A stretch of 64,000 nucleotides of DNA, taken from the NCBI GenBank assembly GCA_946902985.2, contig OX336389.2, forward strand, positions 340,974,444-341,038,443, given 5' to 3'. The number at the start of each line of letters is the position of its first letter. Position 1 is the stretch's first letter. This document shows positions 11,812-23,959 of the stretch, in pieces. Source of the stretch: Meconema thalassinum (lineage: Eukaryota; Arthropoda; Insecta; Orthoptera; Tettigoniidae). Both the position numbers and the translations under genes were made by a program. The notes below the pieces were generated by a model. That model was not told where the DNA came from and searched no databases. It saw only the letters and a program-made list of their open reading frames with translations.

Positions 11812-12042
11812 CTAGAAGCTCTCAGGAAGAAAATGAAGACTACAAGCAACAGAGCGATCAGAAGGAACCCATTTGCTTCCTCTATTGTCACCTTCTCTAG
11901 AAATTGCACGTAACCACTTCTCAAGCAGTGAATTGTCCGATGGTATATCATGAAACTCGCACCGTTCTGCTTTACAAAAGGGCACGCTGCAGTACACCAT
12001 TATAAAATCATTCCAAAACACAACTTCGCCATTAACCTTCAT
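11812..12042 (-). pseudogene. THAP-type zinc finger domain
   Basis: The minus-strand ORF contains MVYCSVPFC, then FHDIPSD, EKWLRAISR, KWVPSDRSVACSLHF. This is the C2CH pattern of a THAP DNA-binding domain (two Cys at the start, Cys-x2-His near the end, with an AVPxC-like motif and a W and a P between). THAP domains occur at the N-terminus of P-like, Kolobok and some hAT transposases and in domesticated proteins. No catalytic part follows on this strand; the copy stops where LINE sequence begins. It may be a transposase first exon or a remnant; I cannot assign a host gene. Confidence 0.6.
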
Positions 12043-12149
12043 TGGCTAACGTCCGTTTTTTAACACGTCGGCTAACGTAGCGGCTGTTAGCCGCAATTAC
12101 ATTTTTCTCATTGACAGTGCTATTATTGATTTTAAATGGATAATAGACA

Positions 12150-13410
12150 GACATAGTAAAAATACTGGAAAGGATATTAGAAAGAAGAATGAGAAGAAAG
12201 GTGGAAGGAGAGTTGCAAGAGGAACAGTATGGCTTCAGGAGTGGAAGATCCACAGTGGACCCAATCTTTAGCTTGAGGCAGGTGATGGAAAAGAACTGGG
12301 AATATGGAGAGGATTTGATCATGACTTTCATAGATCTAGAAAAGGCATATGATAGTGTCCCCAGAGAGAAGGTATGGGAAACCATGGTTAAGAAGAGACT
12401 GGGAAGAGAAATGTTGTAAATGGTGCAAGCAATGTACAACAACTGTGTTAGCAGGGTACTGACCCCAGTTGGAAAGACAGATTGGTTTAGGAACAAGACT
12501 GGACTAAGACAGGGGAGTGTGCTTTCACCTCTCTTGTTCATAATTGTGATGGATGAAATTGTAAAGGAAACAAAGGAAGCATATGGACATAAAGAAATGA
12601 AGGTACTGTTGTTTGCAGATGATATTGTGGTCTGGGGAAGGAACACCGAAGAAGTGCAAAAACAACTAGATGCACTGAACGAAAATATTCAGAAGTACGG
12701 CCTGAAAATCAGTATAGAGAAAAGCAAGACCATGGTGATGACAAGAGGGGAAAGACAAGGAAAGGGCACTGTGAAAATTGGAAGTCAGAGTTTGGAAATT
12801 GTGGACACGTTCAAATACCTAGGAAGTGAATTGATGCAAACTGGTAGGTTGGACATGGAGATTGGCAGGAGGGTACAGCAGAGCAATGCATTCTATCAAA
12901 GTGTAAGAAAACTTGTTTGGGATGAGGAAGTACCAAGGAAAAGCAAGGAGGTAATGTATAAAGTGTACTATGTTCCCATATTAACTTATGCAGCTGAGAC
13001 TTGGACCCTGACAAGCAGGCAAGAGAGTAGAATCCAAGCCAGTGAAATGAAATTCCTAAGAAGTATGATAGGAAAGACAAGGAAAGACAGAGTGAGGAAT
13101 GAAGATGTTAGGAAGGAAGTTGGGATGGAAAAACTAAATGAGAGAATTGAGAAGAATAAACTAAGGTGGTTTGGACATGTAAAGAGGATGGAGGAAAATA
13201 GAATACCAAGACAGATGCTGGATGCGAAGTGCAAGGGTAAGAGAGCAAGAGGAAGACCTAGAACAAGGTGGATTGATTCAGTGAAGAACAGCGTAAGAAA
13301 TAGAAATCTGGACTGGGACAAGATCGTGGAAGAAGAATGGTGGAAGGAAAGTGGAGAAGTGCCATAAATACCCCGACCCGGCAGGAGCTGGATAAGGGGA
13401 AATGATGATG
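12150..13410 (+). pseudogene. LINE reverse transcriptase (GAT-tail family), one stop
   Basis: Same LINE family as 9.2-10.4 kb. The reading runs EEQYGFRSGRSTVDP, FIDLEKAYDSVPREKVW, a TAA at 12417-12419, then GLRQGSVLSPLLFIIVMDE, VLLFADDIVVW (catalytic), FKYLGSEL, YYVPILTYAAETW, EMKFLRSMIGKTRKDRVRNED and LRWFGHVKRMEE. Apart from the single TAA the frame is open to 13367. The tail is ATGATGATG near 13400. This is the least decayed copy of the family in the window. The endonuclease is missing. Confidence 0.87.
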
Positions 13411-13619
13411 ATAAAATATATGCATCCTTACTTAGTTGAGTTATGAACTATCGTTGGAAGACTGACCTTTCTGACGGCGACCCTTTGCACAATTTAGGTC
13501 TATTACTCTATCAAATAGTAGTATATTACTATATCGCTCTGAAATAATATATAATATATATTTTTTAATAAATAATGTAGAACAAATGCTTCTGCACAGC
13601 GTAATTTTGGTTTCTGGTT

Positions 13620-14508
13620 TCTAGGGCTAGATATAGCACTCCCGAGGACATCCAATGAATTCTAAGGGAACTAGAAGTTGAAGAGGCTGCTGGAGAAGAA
13701 CAAGAGTGGGATTTAGATGACGACCACCAAGATCCTGACTTTGAACCTCAACAAATTCACGAAGATCATCATAATTCTGATTCGGAGACTGATATGGATA
13801 ATGGTGACTTCGCAATGGAAGTTGACGATGAGGAGGAAATGCGGTTCTTCATTGGAAAAGATGGGGAGATTCTTTGGTCAAGTAAAGTATTGCGGTCTCG
13901 GACAAAGTTGAAGTCAAAGAACATTGTGAAGATTATTCCTGGACCTAGGGCACAAGCTCGACAATGCCAAACACCACTTGATTGTTTTCTGAAAATCATA
14001 TGTTCGGACATGATTTCTGATATAGTCAGATTCACTAACATTTATATTGCAACCAAGAAACATGAGAACGAAAGAAATGAAGCAGACGATAGAGTTCGAG
14101 AGAGCCGATTCAAGTCAACGATGAACGCTGAAATTATGGCTGTCATCGGTGCTCTATTTTTAATTGGTGTGAAAAGGGGAAATCGTGCTGATTTTTCAGA
14201 ATATTTTGCGACAAACTGTACTGGATTGACAATTTTGCATGCGATTTTCAGCAAAGAGCGGTTCAAATGTCTCCTAAGGTGGATTATGCTTGATGGCATT
14301 ACAAGTAGGGAACAGAGGAAGGAAACTGACAAGTTGGCTCCAGTGAGAGATCTACAAAATAAATTCATAGCCAACAAGCCTACAACATTGGGGAATTTGT
14401 AACCCTCGACGAGATGCTGGTTGCATTTCGAGGACGTTGTGGGTTTATTCAATATATGCCGAAGAAACCAGCAAAGTACGGCCTGAAGATTTATGCCCTT
14501 TGTGACTC
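13620..14508 (+). pseudogene. piggyBac-like transposase, N-terminal half
   Basis: The upstream part is very acidic (EEAAGEEQEWDLDDDH...), as usual for piggyBac N-termini. It then has GKDGEILWS, PGPRAQARQCQTPLDCFLKII, the ADFSEYFATNCTG region, FKCLLRWIMLD and [12 protein letters not shown], which match the DDE_Tnp_1_7 domain before the first catalytic Asp. A frame change near 14395 is followed by [15 protein letters not shown] and [15 protein letters not shown], the block around the first catalytic Asp. The gene is cut at about 14508, where an inverted LINE copy begins, so the rest of the DDD core is lost. Confidence 0.82.
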
Positions 14509-15003
14509 CCCTAGGTATTTGAACGTGTTCACAATTTCCAAACTCTGACTTCCAATTTTCACAGTGCCCTTTCCTTGTCTTTCCCCTCTTGTCATCACCA
14601 GGGTCTTGCTTTTCTCTGTACTGATTTTCAGGCCATACTTCTGAATATTTTCGTTCAGTGCATCTAGTTGTTTTTGCACTTCTTCGGTGTTCCTTCCCCA
14701 GACCACAATATCATCTGCAAATAACAGTAACTTCATTTCTTTATGTCCATATGCTTCCTTCGTTTCCTTTACAATTTCATCCATCACCATTATGAAGAAG
14801 AGAGGTGAAAGCACACTCCCCTGTCTTAGTCCAGTCTTGTTCCTAAACCAATCTGTCTTTCCAACTGGGGTCAGTACCCCGCTAACACAGTTGTTGTACA
14901 TTGCTTGCACCATTTCCAACATTTCTCTTCCCAGTCTCTTCTTAACCATGGTTTCCCATACCTTCTCTCTGGGGACACTATCATATGCCTTTTCTAGATC
15001 TTC
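14509..15003 (-). pseudogene. LINE RT fragment, inverted near-copy of 12.3-12.8 kb
   Basis: The minus strand repeats, almost base for base, the part from the LEKAYDSVPREKVW block to FKYLGE of the LINE at 12150-13410, with the intact codon where that copy has TAA. The catalytic FADDIVVW is kept. It abuts the piggyBac remnant on one side and a poly-A-like run at about 15008-15017 on the other. With the plus-strand copy it forms an inverted repeat pair about 1.7 kb apart. Confidence 0.85.
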
Positions 15004-15362
15004 TTATTAAAAAAAAAATACGGGAACTTAATTTCTGGATGGGCCTCATATTTTTGAAGAGCTAGAAAGACTGAACATTAACATACATTTGCCAGTATAA
15101 TTTTTAAAAAAATTGAAGGAAACAACTCTTTTGCATTTTATTTGCACATCAATATGGTTTTGCAGGCTTACCAGAGGGATGATTGAGATAAGTGTCTCCT
15201 AAATATTTTCGACAATCACACTGTTAACAGAGGACCTGTAACTTTTGAAGAATGACCCATCTCCCCCTATACATATGCCCTTTTGAACTTGCATAATTCT
15301 TTCTGTTGAATCACAATGACAGCAAACACGTGTATGATGTATGAAAAACTGGGAAACTGACA
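15004..15362. other. No gene recognised
   Basis: No coding signal or repeat that I can name. Confidence 0.4.
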
Positions 15363-15872
15363 TCTATACTAAAATATAAAAATGAGATGGTGTGCGTCTG
15401 TGTATTACTCAATCACGCAAGAACCACTGATCCAATTTACATGAAATTTTACGTGGAAGTAGCTGATTTACCTGGTTAACATATAGGCTACTTTTGATTT
15501 TGATACTTCGCACTATTTAAAGATGGCGACTATTTTAGTGACGTCACTACACCCATTGGCTTCAAACTTCCATATTTCCATTTCAAATAAAAAGAGAACG
15601 CTAAGAAATAGAAAACATTTGATGGCATATACGAGATTTAAAATTTAATTTTCTATCCGAAAGGTCCTTATCACTTTTTGTGTATCTCTAACGGTTAGCG
15701 AGTAAAACCTAAATTTGCACTATAAAACATCGTCAACGCCAAGTGGTGTAGTTGGACAAAACATTCCATCCTCACTCTCACTCCACGCAGCACCACGCCT
15801 ATCCCATTTAACTGTCACCTTCACATACTAATTTATTTATGACCCGCAACGAAGCACGGGTACTTCAGCTAG
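15363..15872 (+). mobile_element. Small nonautonomous Helitron
   Basis: It starts TCTATACTAAAATATAAAAATG after an A, and ends in a short hairpin ACCCG-CAACGAAGCA-CGGGT, seven bases, then CTAG before a T. 5'-TC, a 3' hairpin and CTRR between A and T are the Helitron rules. The 510-bp inside has no coding capacity, so it would depend on a Rep-helicase supplied elsewhere. The 3' hairpin resembles those of the copies at about 31.4 and 33.4 kb. Confidence 0.8.
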
Positions 15873-16888
15873 TAAAACATAAATGTCACCTGAAAGAACA
15901 ACTTTAGCACATCTCTGAGGCCACTGATAGGAGATGTTTACCCAGCTACTGTACAACCCCAGAAATTCAAGAATTTGGATATTTTTACAAAACTGTTTAC
16001 CAGTCAGAACACGTCAACAAAAATACAAGGAACATACCCAAGAAAACCTCTGGAGGGCTGTTTGACAATCCGGCTTTTGTTTTCTATCCGCTGTGATCTG
16101 CGCAAAGCGGCTCGGGGTGCATTAGGTTTAGAAGTCCGTGTGGAAGGAGCTCGTGGGGTACGTGTTTTTTTTTTGCACAGGAGCCGGTGACGGTGCAAGA
16201 TTCATGGGATCAGGAAAGCGTAAGGGCTGTACCAGTCCAGCGGCAATTTCTTTCTTGAAATGTTCAGCATACTAGAACACAAAACATAAAATTTCTTACT
16301 TTAATATATAGGATAATTTGATATAAAGCACATTGTTGGGGAAAGAACAGTGAAAAACATTGTAACAACATACAAAAGCATAAATGAGCAATATCTATAA
16401 ACCACACTGAATAACATCAGCTGCTACTAATATAACAGTATTAAAAATATAATTTGGTTATGTTTGCACAATGGGAATAGGTCCATAAATATTTTACTAT
16501 ATTGACAGAGTAGCAAACCTCAAATTTTCCCCCCAACATTTCTTATGTTTCCTAGTTAATATAAAACAAATTTTCCTTCCACTCTTTAAAGCAACATAGC
16601 ATGCTCAGATATTATCAATTATATTTTAACTTCTATAATTATTTAGAGCCTATTACATTCTTTAGCATACAGTGTAACCTGCCCAAATCAGAACCTAAAT
16701 TAACCAACCACTTCGGAATGTTTTATATTTTTGGTCCCCATTTAATTATAAAAATCAAGTAGCACTTTTTTGAATACAACGGAAACTACCCAATTCCAAA
16801 AGAGAAACAAACTACCATTACTCCAAATGGAAGCAGTATTTTAACACAATCCAAACCAACTAAAAGGGCATGTTGGCAAGGTGAGATA
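15873..16888. other. No gene recognised
   Basis: AT-rich sequence without a supportable gene. The two overlapping short ORFs near 15980-16200 lie on opposite strands and look like chance. Confidence 0.4.
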
Positions 16889-17732
16889 CACTGTACAGTC
16901 ACATTAATGTAACCACAAGTTCATAACCTATTGCAGCGCGGACCACTACAAAACGTGCGGGAAGGGAGTCATTGAGGTTCTGGTAGGTACCGACAGCGAT
17001 GTCGAGCCGTGCCAAATCCAGTGCCGTGGCCAACTGTGCAAGGTTTCTCGGTTGTGGGTGTTTGCGCTCAGACGTTTCACGCCGTATACGCCTACTACGG
17101 CATCCGTCAGATGGAGCATTAAAAGTGAATCGTCAAAAAAGGGCCACCTGTCACAACTCAGTAGATGTCCAGTTGTATTGGCATGCAAATTCCAGCCTTC
17201 ATCGCCGATGAACAGCAGTCAGCCTCGGTGCATGAACCAGGCGCATGCTAGAAGCCCATACGCAGCAACGTTCGCTGAATGGTCATTGAGGAGTCATGGT
17301 TGGAAGTCCTGTGGTTCATCTGGGTGGTCAGTAGCTCTACAGTTGCAAGTCTATTCGCTCGTACACATCTCAGCAGCTGTCATTAATCCCCCTCATCTAT
17401 AGCCCGTAGCGCACCACAGATCCCTCAGCGCCGGTTTTGAATGGCGCCCTTTTGCCATGCATAGTACTCTTTGCCAGGGCGGCATGCAAACAGTTTACAA
17501 ACGTAGCCGTTTCGGAAATGCTTCCACTCTTGGTTCGAAAGCCAATGATCATGCCCTTTTGGACGTCAGATAAATCGCTCTGTGTCCGCATTGCGACTGC
17601 ACTGTTTTCCGCTTCCATTCGACACGCTTCATATACCCTCCACTGCTAGCGTTGTCACCTGCCGTCTGTGTGGGGTTATTGCACGTTCATGTCGAATATA
17701 GGCGGTGTTCACGTTAATGTGACTGGACAGTT
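16889..17732 (-). mobile_element. Tc1-like deletion derivative
   Basis: Inverted ends CACTGTACAGTCACATTAATGT and, reversed, AACTGTCCAGTCACATTAACGT are bounded by TA at 16887-16888 and 17733-17734. At 844 bp it is about half a Tc1 element. On the minus strand, SDLSDVQKGMIIGFRTKSGSISETA is a Tc1 N-terminal helix-turn-helix start; the remaining pieces are out of frame. The catalytic core is deleted or decayed. Confidence 0.75.
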
Positions 17733-17734
17733 TA

Positions 17735-18208
17735 ATTGAAGAAAGGGGCCTTTAAGGCTAAATGTCCCGGTTTTAGTTCGTACTGTCATCGCGGCAGGAG
17801 ATGGCAGTTGAACACGCTGGGTCGGGGTGCGGGGGGTCTCGCAGTGCGCATGCGTGGTCCACCTATTCCAGATCTAAATATATCGGCTCCCTGCATGCCA
17901 ATCGTTGTCATCGCAGCACACAACACGCAGCCAGAGAGAGAAGGAATGTGCTGAGTGAGTGAAGCAAGTAATGACTAACTTAATGTTTTTGGAATGCGCG
18001 ATAAGCAGTGAGCGGGAACAGATCTGCAGTTCAAACCCAACTGCCAACTCCTGGCGCGATATCAGTATTTATGACACAGCTTAGCACCACCAATGAGACA
18101 AAATTTTGCTTTTCAGTTTTCTCTTAAACAACCACTAGGTATTCTAGAAAATAACAGAATTGTTATTACCTAGTCCCACCCTCGGCTTTTGCCTTCGAGC
18201 AGTTTTAA
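17735..18208. other. No gene recognised
   Basis: Nothing supportable apart from the 11-bp AGCAGTTTTAA at the right, which is the target duplication of the next insert. Confidence 0.35.
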
Positions 18209-18257
18209 TGATGATAATTGTTGTTTTAAGGGGCCTAACATCTAGGTTATCGGCCCA
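18209..18257 (-). mobile_element. 49-bp retroposed SINE 3' end with target duplication
   Basis: The insert contains the same GGGGCCTAACATCTAGGTTA core as 6669-6714. AGCAGTTTTAA flanks at 18198-18208 and 18258-18268. Tail sequence is TGATGATAATTGTTG as seen on the plus strand. Confidence 0.78.
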
Positions 18258-18429
18258 AGCAGTTTTAAGCTATCATATATACTGAACATGTTTTATTCTA
18301 TTGGGTTAAAATCTGACGTGTGTGGTGATATATTTATTGTACTTTTATTTATATTGTGCAGTTTCATTCCCTAATGATTCTCGCTGGTAGATTCAGTGTC
18401 TTATTACTTATCGGTTCTGTACATTTTAT

Positions 18430-18740
18430 ATAACCGACAGCAGTGGCTACGCTGGCTAAATCGCAGCGTTAGGTCATGGGACCAAGCTCTCGGCTGACTC
18501 GGTAGATGCGTGGGTTCGAGCCCCACCATTGGCCGTCCTTGGAATGGTTTTCCGTGGTTTCCCCATTTTCAACACCAGGCAAATGCTGGGATGGTACCTT
18601 CTGACAGGCCAAGGCCGCTTCCTTCAACATCCTTTTCCAGTTTCATCCATCTACATCCATTCTGTCTCTCATCCCGACGCACAGGTCGCCCACGGGCGTC
18701 GACTAGAAAGACCTGCAGGGTACGCCCTAACCTTCTCCGA
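18430..18740 (+). mobile_element. SINE family B
   Basis: The head GTGGCTACGCTGGCTAAATC and GGGTTCGAGCCCC (B box) show a tRNA-derived pol III promoter. The body continues with GGTTTTCCGTGGTTTCCCC and AGGTCGCCCACGGGCGTCGA. A second copy lies inverted at about 32797-33110. I did not find a clean target duplication. Confidence 0.75.
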
Positions 18741-18759
18741 ATCATGTGAAGTGCCATTT

Positions 18760-19690
18760 CCATTCTAGGCTATTATTACGATGGGGTCGCCACTCCCAAA
18801 GGCATTTTATGAAGCTACTGCCAGCTATTATACAGGCCGCCCCTAACATGGGAAACAGACGCCCTTGCAGCCGCCCCTAACCTGGAAAACAGACGCTGCC
18901 GATTGATGCTGTACTGATACTATTCCCTGAGTACTGGGTTGCCTCTTCCGCAATCTCCACCGTTCCGAAGTCCATCTTCTCCGCTGCAGATTCCGTTGAG
19001 GTCTTCGCACGTAACCCTGTGCACGGGGCCTATGTTATACCCCATAGGACTGGGTCCTCACCAGAACTTAGCCGGTACTGTAGTTCCATGGTATATTACA
19101 GTACCGTTGCCCACCCCCGCGAAGTGGACGCGCCTGGCAATAATTATCCATGTAGGCAATTATAATTGCCTCATGGACCGGGTTAAGGAGCTGTCTAAAT
19201 CCAGCCTCCAAGGCTGGACAAGTTTTATAATATGTACGTATTTGTATTAGACATCAATGATATTGTAGTTTATGTAGTTGAAAACACCTATTTACAAAGC
19301 AATCCACAGAACAAAATCATAACAACATACACTTACATTGTGACAAACAGCTGAGACACAGTGGCTAACACCTATGAACTAAGAAGGCACACTGGGTGCC
19401 AACTAGAAGTGGGAACTTCTGAATACCGTGCCGCCTAGCCGGGAAGGGTGTAACTTAGGAATACTAGCTCCTCCCATTACATTGTGACACACCAAGGCGG
19501 AATGGCTAGCTCTTTTCAAGTATTGCGGCTGTTAGCCGCATACATTAGCCAATGAAGATTAACATCGATACAAAACTTATGTCAGTCACAGTGACTCTGT
19601 GCTGCTTCCTAGCACCACAAATGAGTGGTTTTGTTAGATAAATAGAATTACATTGAAATGTGCCTATTTTATATGGTTGAGTCCCCCTCG
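18760..19690. other. Degenerate repeat sequence, no gene
   Basis: A short duplicated phrase (GCCGCCCCTAACMTGG...AACAGACGC) occurs twice near 18836-18895. The block at 18930-19110 may be LINE 5' UTR. No coding region is supportable. Confidence 0.35.
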
Positions 19691-19708
19691 GTAAAATTCA
19701 TGAGCCGC
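19691..19708 (-). mobile_element. hAT-like terminal sequence (right end)
   Basis: TGAGCCGCCACTG is a hAT-type end in inverted orientation to 9090. See the entry at 9090 for the partner and the imperfect 8-bp duplication. Confidence 0.4.
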
Positions 19709-19891
19709 CACTGGTGAAGATCAGAAAGCAAATAGCAAGGAATCACACAACAATGCTACAAGACAGAGAAAGATCAGGGTAGCAGTGCATGACGTATGAC
19801 TTCGTCATAACTTTTCTAAAGTAGAAAAACTAACCAAAATACCTGTAGTAATGGTCAGGAAAATATCTGGAGATAATGTAGCAACAGATGT

Positions 19892-22800
19892 TTACTCCTC
19901 CGCTGTCTGTGACCCACCCAGCCAACCCAAATAGGATGAGGACTTACTTAATCCTGCCCTCTTGTACCTTCCGGTGTCGAGGTTTGGCAGAGAGCTCGCC
20001 ATTTCTTCCTGTTCAAGGCTGTCTGCTTGGCTTCCTCCCAAGTGATGTTTCATTTGTGGAGTATTTCTCCCAAGGAGTCGTCCCATGTCTTTCGAGGTCT
20101 TCCTCTGGGTCTTCTTCCTATACTTCACAAATGTGCTTCCCATACCTGTTTTGGCACTCTATTGATGTCCATTCGGTTCAGATGTCCGAACTGGATTTGT
20201 TCAACCTGATTTTGTATAGGTTGAACTTCAAAGGTCTTCCTAATTGTTTGGTTCCTGACTTTATCCCGTCTAGTCTTTCCTGCTACATTTCTTAGGAACT
20301 TCATTTCTGCTGTTTGTAGCTTCTGCCTCTGCTTGGTGGTAATTATCCAGGATTCACTTCCATATATCAGTGTTGGGACATATGTAGATTTATATACGGC
20401 CATTTTTGTCTTTTTACTTATTTCCTTCTTTCTCAGGATTCCTCTATTTATAGCATAGTAGAGTTGACTTGTATTGAGAAGTCGTGTGTTCAGCTCCTCC
20501 TCAATCTTTCCATCTTGATTGATTGTTATCCCTAGATATTTGAACCTATCAGCTTGTTCCAGCTCCTTTCCCATGATTTTCACCTTACATTCCTTCTTTT
20601 CCCTTCCAATCATCATTGTTTTAGTTTTATTTTGATTTATCACCATTTTCCTCTTTTCTAATTCTATTCTCAGTAATTCTATATTTCTTTGTAGATTAAC
20701 CGCAGATCTAGCGAACAGTACTATGTCATCCACATATAATAGCTCGCACACATTTACGCATTTCATCTTCCAATTTCCAACTGTAAATTTCCTCAATTTT
20801 TCTTTCACTACTTCGATTACATCATCCATTATTATCAGTATAAACAAGTAAGGGGACAGTATGTCTCCTTGTCTTACTCCAGCTGTAACTCTGAATTCTC
20901 CTGAGGTATAATTTCCAGTTCTAACATAGCATCTACTTACTTTGTAACAGCTTTTATCAAATCTAGGTTGACTCCCTTCTTTTTTAAAACTCTCCATAAT
21001 TCTTGTCAAGGGACTCTGTCGAAGGTTTTTTCCAGGTCTATAAAACACAAGCTATTGTCTTTTCAATCACTTGTCTCACGGTGAATATATATTGTCCTGG
21101 ACACTTCTGCCTGGTTGGAACACACTTTGTGTTTCTTCCAGCTTGTTTTCTACTTCGTCTCTTAATCTTGTTTCTAATATTCTGGAATACAATTTTCCTG
21201 GCACACTTAGAAATATAATTCCTCTATGTTTGTTACATTCTCTGTTGTCTCCTTTCTTAAAAACCGGTATAAGGATAGCAACTTCCCAGTCCTTCACTAT
21301 CTTCTTTTCTCTCCATGCTATCTGGAAAATCTTCAATAGTATTTCCTCAGCCCTCCTTCCCATGTATTGAATCATTTCCGGTGCTATCTTATCTTGCCCT
21401 GCTGCCTTCCCCAATTTCATCTTCTTTATAGCTTCCTGGAGTACTTCCCTTGTGATTTCTTTCTCCTCATTTCCTTATAAATGATTCCTTTGTTCCTGTT
21501 CTTCCTCATTATTTCCTTCTTCTTGTTCTTTAGTTTCCATTAACTCCTGAAAATATTCTATCTTTCCATTATTTTCTCTGGGTCAGTCAGCAAATTCTTT
21601 TCTTTGTCATATACAAATTTCAAAGGGCATTCTTTCTGTTTCTTCATACTCTTCAAAACTTTATAGAAAAGCTTTAGGTTTTCTCTATAGTTTTCTTCCA
21701 TCTTCTCACCAAATTTTTTCCACATTTCTTTCTTAGCTTCTTGAACTCCTCTCTTTGTTTTCTGTATTCCTCAAAAGCTTCTAAAGTGCCTAAATCAAGG
21801 ACGGCACTTCTTCCATGCCTTTTTCTTCTCTTTTACCAATATTCCTATTTCAAGAGTCCACCAATGTGTTACTTTCTTTGTTCTTATTGGTTTGGATGTA
21901 CCACAGACCTCTGCTGCTACAGATAGTAATGTATTCTTCCATTTCAACCAGATCTTTTCCAAGCCTTGCTCATGGGCTATATCCTGTTCATGCTCTTTTA
22001 ATCTCTCCTCTACCTTCTCCATGAACTTTTGTTGATTTTCCTTTTCTCTTAATTTGTACATTTTTAACCTCTCCTCTGACCTCATTTTTCTCTGCTTTTT
22101 ATAATTTTAAATGATCTTGTCGACTTCGTCGTTACGCTGAGGTCTGGCGTTACGTTACGGTGACGGGACGAAATGTACCTAGAATGCACTGAGGTGTGTG
22201 ACATCATAGTACGATGTAGGAGTACCAAGAAGGCAGTGCGGGAACAGAGTTTCAAGAAGGCAGAGCGAGAACAATCAAGTAGGCAGTGAAGAAACAAAAT
22301 AGAATCTTGAAACTCTGTTCTCGCACTGCCTTCTTGGTACTCGCCTGCTAGCATTTAAAATGATATAAAGTCCAGTCTTTCAGACTGACTATCCGTGTCT
22401 TTTGGTTATGCATGGTCCATCTTTCTTGACCATGACTTTCTCTAGATTACAAGTTTATGGTCACTATTTAGTTCTGGTCCCCTTTTCACTCTCTTGTCTC
22501 TTATGTATTTTCTCATTTCTCTCTTAACTATTATATAGTCTATTATAGATTTCTCATTTCTGCTTGGTTCCTCTCTAGTGAATTTGTGTATATCTTTGTG
22601 AATAAACATAGTGTTTAATATCACCAGATCATTCATCACACAGAACTCCAATAGCCTTACCACACCATCATTTAAGGTTTCTTCTCCTTCTTTACCAATC
22701 ACCTCATTCCATTCATCTGTTCTGTTTCCAACCCTTGCATTCATATCCCCTAAGATAATGATATCTCGATCTGCATCTTCAATAGTTCTTTGCAATTGTT

Positions 22801-23100
22801 CATAAAACTGTGTTTTATTTTCCACTGTCACTATCATTAGGGGCATACACTATCACAATGGTCCACTTATCTTCCTCCTCTTCTACATCCACAGTCATGA
22901 TTCTCTCATTGATGAATTTCCACCCTTGAAGATTTTTCTCATTATCTCTGTGTAACAGAGCAACCCCACTAAATATCATTAAATAATTGTCATCCATTAT
23001 TTCCATCCCATTTCCTTTCTTTTTTGTTTCTGTCAAAGCTAGGTATTTCACATTTGTCTGTTTTATTTCTTTAATCAATTCATACTCCTTCCCATTTAAT
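19892..23100 (-). pseudogene. LINE with endonuclease and RT, interrupted
   Basis: On the minus strand, from high to low coordinates: IKQTNVKYLALTETKKKG and WTIVIVYAPNDSD, IIILGDMNARVGNR and SDHKLVI (endonuclease), a coiled Lys/Glu-rich linker (22085-21795), KLGKAAGQDKIAPEMIQYMG, VAILIPVFKKGD, VTAGVRQGDILSPYLFILIIMD, the catalytic LLYVDDIVLFA, FKYLGITINQDG and STYVPTLIYGSESW with EMKFLRNVAGKTRRDKVRNQT. Frame changes near 21050 and 22830 and a 280-bp repeat at 22100-22380 break it. It is a different LINE family from the GAT-tail copies. Confidence 0.85.
22100..22380 (-). repeat. Interspersed repeat with internal 38-bp hairpin
   Basis: This repeat splits the LINE between endonuclease and RT. 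Its ends match another copy at about 50459-50745: one end has the GTCGACTTCGT...ACGTTACGGTGACGGGACGAAATG block, the other AAAGTCCAGTCTTTCAGACTGACTATC. The middle has inverted arms at 22220-22257 and 22305-22342 (GAGTACCAAGAAGGCAGTGC...). It has no coding capacity. MITE or SINE status is unresolved. Confidence 0.6.
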
Positions 23101-23940
23101 CCTCACATTCCATGTACCAAGAATTGTTTTACCATGTCCTCGCCAGTTTGTCATCCTTTTGATCAGTCTGGTTTGCTCTCTATTTGTGCTTTTAATCCTT
23201 TAATTTCGAGTGTGCCGGGGATTGACAGACATCACTCGATCATGGTGGAGGGGCTGCCTCCTATCTGCTCCATGCAGCAGGTAGCTTAGGTGTTCAGCTC
23301 TGTCTCTCATAACTAGTGGGTGTCACTGAAATTCCCACTGTCCTATCCTGTCTGCCACCGACCCAGTTTCCCGCTGGGGTTGGTTACCCAACCGTCCGCT
23401 GGGTTGCTTGGCTTAACGGAGGCACCACGTGTAGTTAGGATTAGGAGTATTGAGATGAGAGAAGCTACGAGATCTCTCTTGTAGAGTTCTTATATTCGCA
23501 TCTCATCCCCATTTTGTAGCCAGGATCTCACGATGTTAGCAGAGATCCCCCAGGTTCCCTCTGGGCCCGGATCATGACTTACATAGACAAAATTACAGCT
23601 GTGGCCGCCATTAGACCAAATCGATCATCATTGGTTGCGGTCGTGAGTATTCGGGTCTCTCCGTTAGCCCCACTGGTATGTCTCTAAATCATCAAAACAG
23701 TACTGCCAACCTCGCCCTTACGGTACTATATAAAACAAAGAAGCGGCCAGATCATTCTCTAGTGCGCATCATTCGTGTGCAGCGCTCAGTTCATTTGATA
23801 GTGTGCCGAATTGAATCATTTATTCACTATGGATTGTCGAAGTTGCCTGATAACAATAAGTAACTTCAATCGGCGGTTCTATGATCAACCTAATAAGTTG
23901 CTGAAGCTATTGCAACAACACATTTTAGTACCAAAAACAC
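23100..23940. other. Probable LINE 5' region, then unassigned
   Basis: The part to about 23570 continues the LINE upstream of its endonuclease with GC-richer, non-coding sequence. From 23600 to 23940 I recognise nothing. Confidence 0.35.
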
Positions 23941-23959
23941 TACCGTGCACGAAATGCCA

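Noticed and set aside
22442..22846. Host endonuclease gene
   Set aside because: It is the endonuclease of a LINE whose RT follows on the same strand.
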